Positions 40,531 through 49,746 of a DNA stretch of 51,338 nt are shown here, one piece after another. How positions within the stretch are numbered: the stretch's first letter is position 1; each line of letters opens with the position of its first letter. This stretch comes from Paenibacillus sp. Marseille-Q4541 (lineage in GTDB: Bacteria > Bacillota > Bacilli > Paenibacillales > Paenibacillaceae). The position numbers were made by a program, and so were the translations under genes. The stretch covers positions 1 to 51,338 of the forward strand of contig NZ_JAGXCY010000032.1 in the NCBI RefSeq assembly GCF_018310695.1, read 5' to 3'. A model generated the notes under the pieces. It did no database searches. It saw nothing but the letters and a program-made list of their open reading frames with translations, and was not told the DNA's origin.

Positions 40531-40923
40531 TTAAAAATTCTCGATATACGGAAGATGGCGTTTTCCAGGAGGGTAACAAGTAACCACCTTGAAATGCTTG
40601 CTTGTGAGCAATCCAACTACAATAATGAACCAATTTCCCTGAAGATCTTTGCCGAGAACTAAACGGCTAGGGGTAACTAGTCCCATGGAGCGAGATTCCC
40701 TTATCCGATTATCTTCACTTGAATATCCTTCAATTATTTTTCCGTTAAAAATGGCTACGGCGATATCGATTTGAGTATATGTACGATCCTCGTACTCTTC
40801 ATTGTCAAGGCGATCATTTAAGTAATGATCGGCAATTTCAATGATGAAGCCGTCAACGCCCCCATTCACCGCTTTCCGGAAACACTCTAACTCGTAGGAC
40901 CAATTTTCCTTACGGTAATCCAC
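40531..40923 (-). CDS. DUF4258-like protein (BECR-type toxin candidate)
   Basis: 130 residues from GTG 40923 (MDYRKENWSYELECF), preceded by AAAGGGGG; the longer frame to 40992 runs into the leader and is rejected. The C-terminal 75 residues have the DUF4258 pattern: RTYTQIDIAVAIFNGKIIEGY, then SRLVLGKDLQGNWFIIVVGL, then FKVVTCYPPGKRH. DUF4258 is thought to be an MqsR/RelE-like fold, and many members are paired with YgiT-type zinc-finger proteins. The gene is the first in the operon behind leader E3. Toxicity is untested. Confidence 0.65.
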   Translation of the reverse strand: MDYRKENWSYELECFRKAVNGGVDGFIIEIADHYLNDRLDNEEYEDRTYTQIDIAVAIFNGKIIEGYSSEDNRIRESRSMGLVTPSRLVLGKDLQGNWFIIVVGLLTSKHFKVVTCYPPGKRHLPYIENF

Positions 40924-40959
40924 GTCTTTATTACCCCCTTTTCTCTGAGATAGATGAAA

Positions 40960-41153
40960 ATAAATAAGCCCTGAACGCAAAAATAAAAGCACACCTGAAT
41001 AGGGCCTGCTCCATCCTTTTGCATCAAGGCAATTATTTATCGTTGTCGAATATGAACAACATGCTCCTCTCTTCGCTGAAATATAGCAGCAAAGAAAAAT
41101 AATTCATTTAATAGTAATACAATGATTATAGTCTAATTATGGAAAAGGGGCAA
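40960..41153 (-). promoter_or_regulatory. Structured leader element E3 heading the DUF4258/YgiT/RadC operon
   Basis: On the minus strand TTGCCC (41153-41148) lies 17 bases before TATAAT (41130-41125). Hairpin P1 pairs TCTTTGCTG (41095-41087) with CAGCGAAGA (41078-41070), 9 bp around an 8-base loop. The CCG/CGG pair of E1 and E2 is here CTG/CAG, a compensatory change. After 9 bases comes P2 (GTTGT/ACAAC, 41060-41042). A weaker terminator-like stem, GCCCT/AGGGC (41005-40968), is followed by TTATTTATTTT. The GTG start at 40923 lies beyond. The remainder of 40924-41247 shows no gene. Confidence 0.68.
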
Positions 41154-41247
41154 TAGAAAGGCCTTCAATCGACCCATCTATTACCCCAGTATTAATTGTT
41201 ATGCTTCCCCAAGCGGTTAAATAAACTTTTTGCAGGAAAATAGAATA

Positions 41248-41646
41248 CTAATTGCTAAACAACTCGTAAATAGAACGGTACTTTGGATCCGTTTCTTTGC
41301 GATCAAGGTTCAATTTTTCCCATAGATCAAGGATAGCAGTCTCCTCACCATGAAGAGTTCTAACGTTCAGCAATTGTATGAGTAACTGATGAAGCGGCTC
41401 TTCGGCAGATAATCCTCGATGCATCTGGAAGAAGACATCCTCATGTCGATACAGTATCAACTGTGCAAATTCAACTTGCTTCTCCGGTGATATCTTTTCT
41501 GGCATCAGGATACTTTGAAAAAGGGATACATCATCGCATTGCATTCCAGCCATATGAAACCATTCTTTTAAGCCGGTGAAAGTGATTTCTAAATTAAGCA
41601 TAAAGTATGTTTCGGTCTGTAACTGTTCAACTAATTGTACATTCAT
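41248..41646 (-). CDS. Hypothetical protein at the end of the conjugation operon
   Basis: 132 residues, helical and acidic (LVEQLQTETYFMLNLEITF, then EKQVEFAQLILYRHEDVFFQM). No membrane segment and no known motif. Its ATG shares bases with the stop of the hydrolase gene (TAATG around 41646), so it is translationally coupled to the T4SS operon. It may be a cytoplasmic accessory of the transfer machine. Confidence 0.65.
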   Translation of the reverse strand: MNVQLVEQLQTETYFMLNLEITFTGLKEWFHMAGMQCDDVSLFQSILMPEKISPEKQVEFAQLILYRHEDVFFQMHRGLSAEEPLHQLLIQLLNVRTLHGEETAILDLWEKLNLDRKETDPKYRSIYELFSN

Positions 41647-43496
41647 TAGTATGTCCCCCTTACGTACTGAACGTTAGAGATATAAAGTTCCTCATCGGTA
41701 CCACTGGAAAGAGTTACTGCAATAGCTGCAGGAAGGTCCTTAACAAATAGATTAGGTCCTTCAGTCTCCCCGTAACCTCCATTGTTCACCACGTTATTAT
41801 AATTAACTGAATTAATGATTGGTTTATTAAAAGTCGGATCGATTAGATCGGATTTAGTAACCGTTTGACTAGTTTGTGTTTTACCGGTTTTGGAGTCTGT
41901 AACAGTTGACGTTGATCGGTATACCTGCTTTGCATAGTTACCATAAAATTGCTGGATGCCGAATACGAGAGTTACAGTACCATCAGTATTTACACTCCCT
42001 CTGCTGCTTCCACCGCTTCCACCGCTTCCTACACTTCCTCCCCCACTACCGAATGGTACATCATTGAAAGGCTGTCCAGTTGCAGGATCAATTCCTCCGT
42101 TGGCATCGAGGGAGACGAGATTCTGACTTCTCATAATACTCTTAAGCTTATTTGCATATTGGCTATCTGTAGCATATCCTGCCCGTTGTAATTCATTTGC
42201 GAAGGCATAGGGATTATCCTGGGCTAAAGCAAAACGATAGCGAGGGTTTTCTAAAAGAAAAGCTGAATGATCTGCAAATGATTGCTCTACACTAGAGTAG
42301 GCACGGAACGTACCAACGATCGTGACAATGTTACCACCATATTCTTCTTTAGTTGGAGATGAACAAGTAGGACCTTTCCACCCTTTGGATGCTTTGATAC
42401 CAAAAACGTTATTACATACGCTTCGTTGACCATACCCTGATTCGAGCGCAGCTTGTGCAAGAGTGACACTTGCAGGTACCCCGCTTCTGCGTTCTTCTTC
42501 CATGGCAGCGGCAGCATACTCAATAAAGAAGGGATGAGTTAGTGAACCTAGATTTGGTGGAACTGAAACTTCAGGTACGTCTTCTGAAGTTTCAGTTCCC
42601 TCCCCAGTTGTTGAGCTGGACGCGCCAGTCTGAACATTTCGTGTCGTTACAGTTCCCATATTGCTAAATGGAGGTGCAGCAGATTCCATATAGACTCCGC
42701 TTAAATAGAGCATCTTATTTGAAAAATAATCATAATCTCCATCTTCTTTAGAAAATTTCACCTTATCGAAATACTTAAAAGCTTCTTTACTAGCAGTATC
42801 CGTTGCCTTAGACATGAGCATTATGAAAGGAGTAGGGTCAACTGGCTCTTCCCCTTCAGGAATCCACTCATAATGAAGATGAGGACCTGTAGACTTACCA
42901 GTGTTCCCCGATAGTCCAATGATTTCCCCTCGACGAACCAATTGACCTGGCTCGACGAATGCTTCACTCAAATGAAGGTATCTTGTGGTGGATGAAAGCT
43001 CAGGATCAGAACTTTTAACCGAGACATATATACCGGCATTTGAATTACTTTCCGTTGAGTTTGTAGACGGATAACTCACGGTTGTTACAACGCCATCGAA
43101 TGAGCTGATGATTGGAGTGCCCACGGGTATACCGAAATCAATTCCTTTATGGAAAGCTTTCGTTCCAAAAACAGGGTCAGTTCGCTCCCCAAACTCACTG
43201 GTTATGATCTTATCCAGATCACGATAGTAAATTTGAGGAGGTAACACCCTTTCAGATACAAATGCAGAAGAAGCAACGACGGTTGTAGATGAAACTAGCG
43301 CTGCGATCAGAAAGAAGAACATGAAGATTCCAGCCAGCACTGCAGTTACGATCCAAAACACAGGGTTTTTCAATAACGATGTTGATACTTTATTGAGCAG
43401 TCGCTTTATCGCTTCATTTTTGATTCGTTGCTTAAGGTTTTCCTTATTCAAACCACCTTGCAATGCTTCACCAATAATAGCTTTCTTGTCTAGCAA
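41646..43496 (-). CDS. Conjugation cell-wall hydrolase with M23 peptidase and glucosaminidase domains (VirB1-like role)
   Basis: 616 residues, from TTG 43496 behind AAGGGGG. One membrane helix (about 48-72: VFWIVTAVLAGIFMFFFLIAALV) anchors it. An M23 metallopeptidase domain follows (about 95-215: AFHKGIDFGIPVGTPI ... GKSTGPHLHYEW, zinc ligands His/Asp and HxH). A glucosaminidase-type domain lies at about 330-465 (VPASVTLAQAALESGYGQR ... NVFGIKAS). A glycine/serine-rich linker precedes the C-terminal part. It should open peptidoglycan for the mating channel, as Tn916 Orf14 and TcpG do. It follows the VirB6-like gene by 17 bases. Confidence 0.9.
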   Translation of the reverse strand: MLDKKAIIGEALQGGLNKENLKQRIKNEAIKRLLNKVSTSLLKNPVFWIVTAVLAGIFMFFFLIAALVSSTTVVASSAFVSERVLPPQIYYRDLDKIITSEFGERTDPVFGTKAFHKGIDFGIPVGTPIISSFDGVVTTVSYPSTNSTESNSNAGIYVSVKSSDPELSSTTRYLHLSEAFVEPGQLVRRGEIIGLSGNTGKSTGPHLHYEWIPEGEEPVDPTPFIMLMSKATDTASKEAFKYFDKVKFSKEDGDYDYFSNKMLYLSGVYMESAAPPFSNMGTVTTRNVQTGASSSTTGEGTETSEDVPEVSVPPNLGSLTHPFFIEYAAAAMEEERRSGVPASVTLAQAALESGYGQRSVCNNVFGIKASKGWKGPTCSSPTKEEYGGNIVTIVGTFRAYSSVEQSFADHSAFLLENPRYRFALAQDNPYAFANELQRAGYATDSQYANKLKSIMRSQNLVSLDANGGIDPATGQPFNDVPFGSGGGSVGSGGSGGSSRGSVNTDGTVTLVFGIQQFYGNYAKQVYRSTSTVTDSKTGKTQTSQTVTKSDLIDPTFNKPIINSVNYNNVVNNGGYGETEGPNLFVKDLPAAIAVTLSSGTDEELYISNVQYVRGTY

Positions 43497-43513
43497 AATA
43501 GTACGCCCCCTTA

Positions 43514-46363
43514 CTACTCAAGCTGTTTTAGGACCCTGGTTTGTTTTCTACCGCTTTGCGCTTTATTTGCCACTGTTTTCTCAATGTTACGATTGGCAGA
43601 AGAAACTTCAGCGCGATGCAGCTGACCGCGGGCCTTTTTCATGATTTCAAGGGACGCTTTCATATCATCTAGTCCACCTGTTACTTCACCAGTTACCTTA
43701 TTCCTCAAATTCATGACCACTTCGGTTTTTGCATTAGTATCAATTTCAAGCCGCATGTCTTGAAGGTCATCCGTAGTGATGCTGTTTTTGAGATTGGCAC
43801 GTGAAGCTTCAATCTTGTTCTTAAGATCCGGATTACTAAATTTAACATTGTTAATGGTTAGTTTAGGATCGGTCACAGGAGTTGCTGTAACAGACATAGG
43901 AACGTTAAATTGAGTTGCGATATTCTTACCCTTAACATTGTTCATAGTCTTCTTAGGATCAGGAACGGATGGTAAAGTTACAGGAGCTGCAAGAGCTGCA
44001 GGTACTGCAGGAGCCGACAATATTGATGATGGTACAGATTTAGTAGTATTAAAGCTTCCTGCACTATACTTATTTCCTCTAGATCCGAACTGAGCCGTTG
44101 GTAGAGGAGGCATATTTTTCATAATAGTAGCAGGATTCTGTAAAGGATTTAGCTGAATTTTAGGTACTTCAGATATTCCACCATTTTGTACGGCTACCCT
44201 TCGGAATGAGTCATTAGCTTTTAGTAGCCGCTCCTTCTGTGCTCCATACTCAGGCATCGATTGGAAATGAGTAGCAACGGCAATCCTACTTTTTCTTGAT
44301 AGCATCGTAGTGTTTACTTTGTTGGTGTTGCTGAGCCCTGCTTCCTTAAATCGACCATCCATTTTCTTTACAAAGTCAGAGTGTCTGATTGGTTCACCCG
44401 TCTCGATGGAGGTATCAACAGCTTGCTTATATTCCGTTTTGTACCTTTGGAACAATTGGACCATAACAAAATCATCCACTGCAGTTTCGAGTTTACGATT
44501 CCGATTGAGTGTTTTGGCCCTGTCGAGTTGGTTTATAGCCTGTTTTGGTCGATTCACCATGAAGGAACTTGCTTCTCGGATTGCATTCTCATTTGAATAC
44601 AATGTTGATGCAACCTCTTGATCATTCATGTTCTCATTTACGCCCTGCATAAGAATCGCGTTACGCATATCTCCACCATCAGTTTTGACAGACGACAATC
44701 TGTTCTTCTCTTCTTTCCATTCTTTGTCCAACCCACGGAAAGGATTTTTACTGCCATTCCGAAGATTCTCATTTACTTTCTGAACAAAAGGAGAATATTG
44801 TGCCTCTGCTCCAGATTCATTAGAAATTTGTTCGGCAGCTTGTTTCTCTCGCTGGTAACGCAGGACCATACTTGCTGTAGTAGCATCGTTAATGTTGGTG
44901 CCGGCAGTACTGAGAGAAGACGGAGTAAATGTACTAGGAACTCCTTCATGCTCTTTTCGGTTAAACATGCTACTGATTTTACCAGCAGTACTGTGATACA
45001 AGGTTCTCGTTGCACCACGCTGTAATGTATCTACAACAGTGGATTTGGCACGTTCCGGCATTGGAATATGACCGGCTGCTTTGCTGAAAACTTGTCCAAT
45101 CTCGTTACGATATTTGAATATAACAACAACTACAATTGCCTCTACTATCATTGCGGTAAACCAGCCTGCTCCTGCTGAATAGACAACATCAAAGGATAGA
45201 TGTCCAAATACTAGGGATAGACTTAAGAAAAACATGACAAAGGCGGTCATTACACAAAGACCTATTAATTTGATGAATTGTTGCTTCATAGAGTTGAACC
45301 CAGCTTCTTTACCTGGAAGAAGCGTTGCAAGTAACGTTACGGCCATAACAGCTGCATGAATTAGCAGTTTCAAACGATAGAATATAGAAAGGACAGCCCA
45401 GAAGATAAATAACCCAAGTGTAAAAATGGAGAATGCATAGTAACACACAAGTATTAGCATCTGTTCATATGGTCTTTCTCGCCCAATGTCGGGGTACTTA
45501 CTTAGTGCCTTCTGTAAAACTGCTTCTCGTTCATCTGAAAATGGTGCTGTTGAAAGAACTTCGTTAAAAAGTTGAGGGTCTTTTTTTTGAACGTCTGGAT
45601 CATCAAACTGGAGCATGGTGTAGGGTCGAACTACTAGCTCATTCCATACTTGTTCTGAGATCGTTCCTACACCATTGTTAGGATCAGTATTAAGACCAGT
45701 TGTTTTGGCGAGCATGGAGTACATCATCCCCCCCACCTCGTTGCCGATCCCATTAAAAGACTTAATAATGGTGCCTGCGTTTGAAATAAAACCGAGACAT
45801 ATGACAAGAGCCATTACGAAGCCTAATGCGGATTGATATCCATCCATGTATCTTCCTCGAAGCATATTAAACAAGATATAAAGAACGGTAATGGAAGCAA
45901 AAATCCCCAAGAGACTCCCCCATAGACCGTTACCTAAGAGACCGTTATTCACCCCTGCGACACTTTGAATAATATCCTCAGCAGCATCGATTAATTGATC
46001 CATAAAGGAAAATGTAAATGCTTGATGAGATAAAAAGGTGAATAAACGAGTGATTTGAACTAGGACAAGAAAAAAGAAACTTAGTACATGATCATAAACC
46101 CTGATTATACCGTCCGAAGCTTTCTGACCTATTTGCCAGAATGATCGCTCTGGGATCAGTGTTTGAAATGAATAGTTGGTTGCTCCATACTTGTTATATA
46201 TCCCTTCTTTGTTGTTGTCAGAAGGAATCATTTCATCGATGGAGGATGCTTCTACTACTGTAGGAAGTATCAAGACTAGGAGAAATGATACTATTACACC
46301 TAGCAATACAAGAGACTTCCTTATTTTCACTCCTCGCTTAATCATGGTCGGGGTCTTCTCCAT
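43514..46363 (-). CDS. VirB6/TrbL-like polytopic membrane protein of the mating channel
   Basis: 949 residues from ATG 46363, preceded by GGAGGGGAGCTTG, overlapping the VirB4-like gene by 26 bases. A signal-like first helix (LVLLGVIVSFLLVLILPTVVEA), then seven or more membrane helices up to about residue 430, then a long hydrophilic cytoplasmic tail of about 500 residues. The layout fits the CD3337/EF1877 (Tn916 Orf15, TcpH) family of Gram-positive T4SS. Homologues form the inner-membrane pore with VirB4 and the hydrolase. The tail contains proline- and alanine-rich stretches and is not conserved. Confidence 0.87.
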   Translation of the reverse strand: MEKTPTMIKRGVKIRKSLVLLGVIVSFLLVLILPTVVEASSIDEMIPSDNNKEGIYNKYGATNYSFQTLIPERSFWQIGQKASDGIIRVYDHVLSFFFLVLVQITRLFTFLSHQAFTFSFMDQLIDAAEDIIQSVAGVNNGLLGNGLWGSLLGIFASITVLYILFNMLRGRYMDGYQSALGFVMALVICLGFISNAGTIIKSFNGIGNEVGGMMYSMLAKTTGLNTDPNNGVGTISEQVWNELVVRPYTMLQFDDPDVQKKDPQLFNEVLSTAPFSDEREAVLQKALSKYPDIGRERPYEQMLILVCYYAFSIFTLGLFIFWAVLSIFYRLKLLIHAAVMAVTLLATLLPGKEAGFNSMKQQFIKLIGLCVMTAFVMFFLSLSLVFGHLSFDVVYSAGAGWFTAMIVEAIVVVVIFKYRNEIGQVFSKAAGHIPMPERAKSTVVDTLQRGATRTLYHSTAGKISSMFNRKEHEGVPSTFTPSSLSTAGTNINDATTASMVLRYQREKQAAEQISNESGAEAQYSPFVQKVNENLRNGSKNPFRGLDKEWKEEKNRLSSVKTDGGDMRNAILMQGVNENMNDQEVASTLYSNENAIREASSFMVNRPKQAINQLDRAKTLNRNRKLETAVDDFVMVQLFQRYKTEYKQAVDTSIETGEPIRHSDFVKKMDGRFKEAGLSNTNKVNTTMLSRKSRIAVATHFQSMPEYGAQKERLLKANDSFRRVAVQNGGISEVPKIQLNPLQNPATIMKNMPPLPTAQFGSRGNKYSAGSFNTTKSVPSSILSAPAVPAALAAPVTLPSVPDPKKTMNNVKGKNIATQFNVPMSVTATPVTDPKLTINNVKFSNPDLKNKIEASRANLKNSITTDDLQDMRLEIDTNAKTEVVMNLRNKVTGEVTGGLDDMKASLEIMKKARGQLHRAEVSSANRNIEKTVANKAQSGRKQTRVLKQLE

Positions 46364-48980
46364 CAAGCTCCCCTCCTACATCACCTGCAGCAGCATACTG
46401 CTCATAGTGTTCTTGGAATTTCTCAAGTATTGTATACTCTGTTTCCTCTCTTGTTTCTGAACTATCCTCTTCAGGTGGTCTAGTATCAAAACAATCAAAG
46501 AGACGTTGAAATACAACATCTACTGTAAGTACACCATTTCGGCCGTAAATATCCTGCATGAGACATTGCCCATTATCAAGATTCTTAATTAGATCAATAT
46601 TTTCTTGAGTGTGCTCCAATCCAAAGTAGGAAAGCGTACTTTTGATCTTGGCTGTGTCTGAGTCCCTAAACGCAAACTTCATTCCAATGTTACCAGCAAG
46701 GTCACCAGCTACATCTGTAGGGTTTTGAGTCGCAATTCCAAGTCCGCCATTTAGAGAGCGCCCCGTACGAATTACACGATCGGCCATTTCCTTCCCGATT
46801 TGAGTTCGCAGGATCGCCCATGCCTCATCCATTTCGGCAAGTGTAAAGACCGAGCGATCAAAATAAATGAAGGTATCCATGAATCGACCAATTGAATACA
46901 TCGTGGCTACAGACATTTTCTCAACCAAGGAGTAGTTCCCGGGAGGCTTTTCTACAGGAGGCATTTTAAGATTCTGAACCTGTAAAATGTTCATCGCATA
47001 GTTTAAGTCAATTGTTTTTTGTTCCCCGTTACCAAAAAGTAACTTGGCAAATGATAAGTTACTGAAACTGTCGAGTACTTCAGCTACCACAGCAGCCGGT
47101 TGTCTAGTCTCACCCATTTGTCGCAGGACATCAATACATTTTTTTAAGTAAGGTTTCGGTTCGGAAGCTACTCTTGTGACCGCTTGAGATATGTAACTGT
47201 ACTCTACCCGATCACTCTGTACAGATGCTAAGTATGATAAAATGTCCATCGCTGCTTCTTTAGCATCTTCAATATTTTGTAGCATCACAAAAGGATCCAG
47301 CTTCCCTTGATCCTCATGAGAAGCAGATAAGGTAGCCACTTGAATTTGTCCTTTTAGCTCAGGCAGCATATCCGGCCAATGAGAACGTTCACCCTTAGGG
47401 TCGAATATTAGAGTTTTTCCTCCGCATACTGCGTTAATATATCCTAACAAGTTTAGCAGGACGGATTTACCGCCTCCGAGTGTTCCGCTTATGGTAAAAG
47501 ACGGTGATCTATTGATTTGGCTAGCGTGCCTAAGATCAACAAATACAGGTTGTTGTAATGACCCCGTTGTGCCTATATAGACCCCAATGTTATCTCCTAA
47601 CTGTTGAGTTGCCCCAAACATTCCGGAAGCCAATGTTTCAGGAGGGATTCTTTGAATATAGTCTGAAACATAGCGGGGGGATCCAGGGATAAAATCATTA
47701 AAGAGTAACCATTGATCACCTGCAGGTAATTCAACATGTATGTTTCCGAAATCTCTGAAATGATCCTGCAATATCTTGGCATTACTTTTTAAGAGATTAA
47801 TATCCGTATGGTACAGCCCAAAGGTAATATGTGTAATGAAGGTTTGGTTCTTTCTTTTCTTATACTCGTCTTCGAGCAGTAATGCCCTTTCTTGCTTTTC
47901 AGCAAGTTCAAGAGGTACGGTTGCACCAGCTTCATGCACGTTCTTTACCTGGTTGTCGATGTCAGTTTTTTTCTTTGCTAGTTTCTTAATTGCTTCAGGT
48001 GCTTCTATCACTTCCACTTTAATGCTCATTTGAACTGGAAATGGCAATGTAGCTGCACTGTAAAGCCACTCACTTCCCGGCATATCCATATTATCTGGAA
48101 GTTCAGAAACGGTAAGATACGTATGGTAGATGTAATCGTCCTGGCCTTCATGGGGCTGATTAATCTGCAATCTACGAGGATGCGATCCATCAATTTCAGC
48201 CTCAGTCAAAGTGATAATTTGTCTTGAGTCATATAAGAATGTATCAAGACCGCCGCGGTTTCCTTTTCTTTTCTTTGGAGTCCATGGTTTGTCTTTCGTC
48301 GAACGGAGAACTGGATCCGATATCCCCCACCAGAAGTTACGCTTGATTAGCCACTCTGTTGTTGCAGGAGTTCCTCGTTTTACTTTGATTCTGCGGGAAA
48401 TACGATCGTATATTTGCCGCTCCTTTACCATATAAGCCTGGTATTCATGTTCGAAAATTTCTGGTTCATTAAGACCTGAAATATGTTCAATAAAACGTTT
48501 AGGATGAAGAATCATTTTCTTCATTTCGGTATATACGTTCTCTATTTGTTCTACCAGATCCTTATCATCACTCTTGGGGATGTATACAACAACATAGGGA
48601 CGATATTCCGCATTATTGGATCCATCCGATGTGTTGTATGCTTCGCCTAGATAATCTTCCATTCCGGAGATATACCTGTTCCCCCAACTTTTAAGCGGTC
48701 CAGTATTTCGTTGTCTAAGCTTTTCATGGTGCTTAGCAATGTCATGGGCTTTAGGTAACCATAGGATTTGGAATTGGTCCGTTAACATGCTTAGGAAAGA
48801 GGTTTGGGCAATCAGACGATCTATTTTTTGTTGGTCACTCTGATGGTCATATATGAAAGGATCTAGCTCATATACGGCCCACACCTGCTTGTTATGATTA
48901 AATATTAAGTTTCCTTCAAAGTAAGCAATAGGGAACTCAACGTTTATTTTATTTGGTCGCTTAGTCACTTCCACACCCAT
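46338..48980 (-). CDS. VirB4-like conjugation ATPase (TcpF/ConE type)
   Basis: 880 residues, ATG after GGAGGGTAGAACT. An N-terminal VirB4 domain (VYELDPFIYDHQSDQQKID...) and a C-terminal RecA-like ATPase. Walker A GTLGGGKSV lies near residue 500, followed by FDPKGERSHW. Walker B LAEMDEAW lies near 715, and a glutamine/arginine-finger region (GLGIATQNPTDV) follows. This is the hallmark ATPase of type IV secretion and powers assembly or substrate transport at the membrane. It overlaps the VirB6-like gene, so the order is TcpE, VirB4, VirB6, hydrolase. Confidence 0.93.
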   Translation of the reverse strand: MGVEVTKRPNKINVEFPIAYFEGNLIFNHNKQVWAVYELDPFIYDHQSDQQKIDRLIAQTSFLSMLTDQFQILWLPKAHDIAKHHEKLRQRNTGPLKSWGNRYISGMEDYLGEAYNTSDGSNNAEYRPYVVVYIPKSDDKDLVEQIENVYTEMKKMILHPKRFIEHISGLNEPEIFEHEYQAYMVKERQIYDRISRRIKVKRGTPATTEWLIKRNFWWGISDPVLRSTKDKPWTPKKRKGNRGGLDTFLYDSRQIITLTEAEIDGSHPRRLQINQPHEGQDDYIYHTYLTVSELPDNMDMPGSEWLYSAATLPFPVQMSIKVEVIEAPEAIKKLAKKKTDIDNQVKNVHEAGATVPLELAEKQERALLLEDEYKKRKNQTFITHITFGLYHTDINLLKSNAKILQDHFRDFGNIHVELPAGDQWLLFNDFIPGSPRYVSDYIQRIPPETLASGMFGATQQLGDNIGVYIGTTGSLQQPVFVDLRHASQINRSPSFTISGTLGGGKSVLLNLLGYINAVCGGKTLIFDPKGERSHWPDMLPELKGQIQVATLSASHEDQGKLDPFVMLQNIEDAKEAAMDILSYLASVQSDRVEYSYISQAVTRVASEPKPYLKKCIDVLRQMGETRQPAAVVAEVLDSFSNLSFAKLLFGNGEQKTIDLNYAMNILQVQNLKMPPVEKPPGNYSLVEKMSVATMYSIGRFMDTFIYFDRSVFTLAEMDEAWAILRTQIGKEMADRVIRTGRSLNGGLGIATQNPTDVAGDLAGNIGMKFAFRDSDTAKIKSTLSYFGLEHTQENIDLIKNLDNGQCLMQDIYGRNGVLTVDVVFQRLFDCFDTRPPEEDSSETREETEYTILEKFQEHYEQYAAAGDVGGELDGEDPDHD

Positions 48981-49016
48981 AGTTCTACCCTCCTTATTAA
49001 AAAAGAGGAGCGCGTA

Positions 49017-49421
49017 TTAAGCACGCTCCCGGTGAGTACGATAAACCACTTTGCTGCCGTAGGTATATCGCTTATTGTGTTGAATCGGTCGATATCTTCG
49101 AAGATGTTTTGGTCTTATCCAGTGAAATATCATTGAAAGTAGCCATTTATGTGGCGCTTTCCCATCAAGTTTTTGTTTCATGATTAACCAGGCAGAGACA
49201 AATGGGAGGACTACATAAATATAAGCATCTGGCAGGAAAAATAATATTTTACCGAAAATCGACCAAAATACTAGACAAGCGAAGAATGTGCCGATAGCTC
49301 GAACATTCGCAGGCACCGGTAACTTCTTGCCTTCAAAAGCGTAAATAACCCAATCCCAGGTCCATATCTTTGAGTAATTAGATACGGTTACTCGTGGGGA
49401 TTCTGATTGTCTATCACTCAT
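49017..49421 (-). CDS. TcpE-family conjugal transfer membrane protein
   Basis: 134 residues with two adjacent membrane helices (about 42-82: IGTFFACLVFWSIFGKILFFL, IYVVLPFVSAWLIM). A basic C-terminal tail follows (IRPKHLRRYRPIQHNKRY). The pattern ...LPVPANVRAIGTFF... and HKWLLSMIFHWIRPK is that of TcpE (Tn916 Orf17). It helps assemble the transfer complex in the membrane. It starts directly after the stop of the TcpD-like gene (TAAATG). Confidence 0.85.
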   Translation of the reverse strand: MSDRQSESPRVTVSNYSKIWTWDWVIYAFEGKKLPVPANVRAIGTFFACLVFWSIFGKILFFLPDAYIYVVLPFVSAWLIMKQKLDGKAPHKWLLSMIFHWIRPKHLRRYRPIQHNKRYTYGSKVVYRTHRERA

Positions 49422-49721
49422 TTAGATGCCTCCGAAGATTTGGTCAAAGAAGTACTTAGCTAGCTTTTGTACATCAGACCAGTTCATCAGGATAGCTACT
49501 ACAAGTGCAATTGCAACAAAACTGATTAGTTTCATCCAATCGCGTTTGATTAGATGATAAACACCGATAGCAATCAGGATTCCTGGTACAACTCCACCAA
49601 TATTAGTTTCAAGCCAATCACCTAACTTTACTCCTGGACCACTTGCAAAAGCAGGAGTAGCTATCAGCATAAGAGCACTTGACATTAATGTAGTACGGAT
49701 CATTAAATCCTTTTTAAACAT
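49422..49721 (-). CDS. TcpD-like small membrane protein
   Basis: 99 residues; an alternative start at ATG 49703 (MIRTTLMSSALMLIATPAFA) would give a classic signal peptide behind AAAAAGGA. A second hydrophobic region (VPGILIAIGVYHLI...ISFVAIALVVAILM) forms one or two helices. Size and place between TcpC- and TcpE-like genes match TcpD, a membrane component of clostridial/Bacillales conjugation systems; pilin-like VirB2 is an alternative view. Confidence 0.72.
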   Translation of the reverse strand: MFKKDLMIRTTLMSSALMLIATPAFASGPGVKLGDWLETNIGGVVPGILIAIGVYHLIKRDWMKLISFVAIALVVAILMNWSDVQKLAKYFFDQIFGGI

Positions 49722-49746
49722 CCTTCATTTAGTTAACATCCTTTCA

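Noticed and set aside
44310..45025. Plus-strand open frames of about 70-135 codons within the VirB6-like gene
   Set aside because: They lie wholly antisense to a well-supported membrane-protein gene and have no plausible starts.
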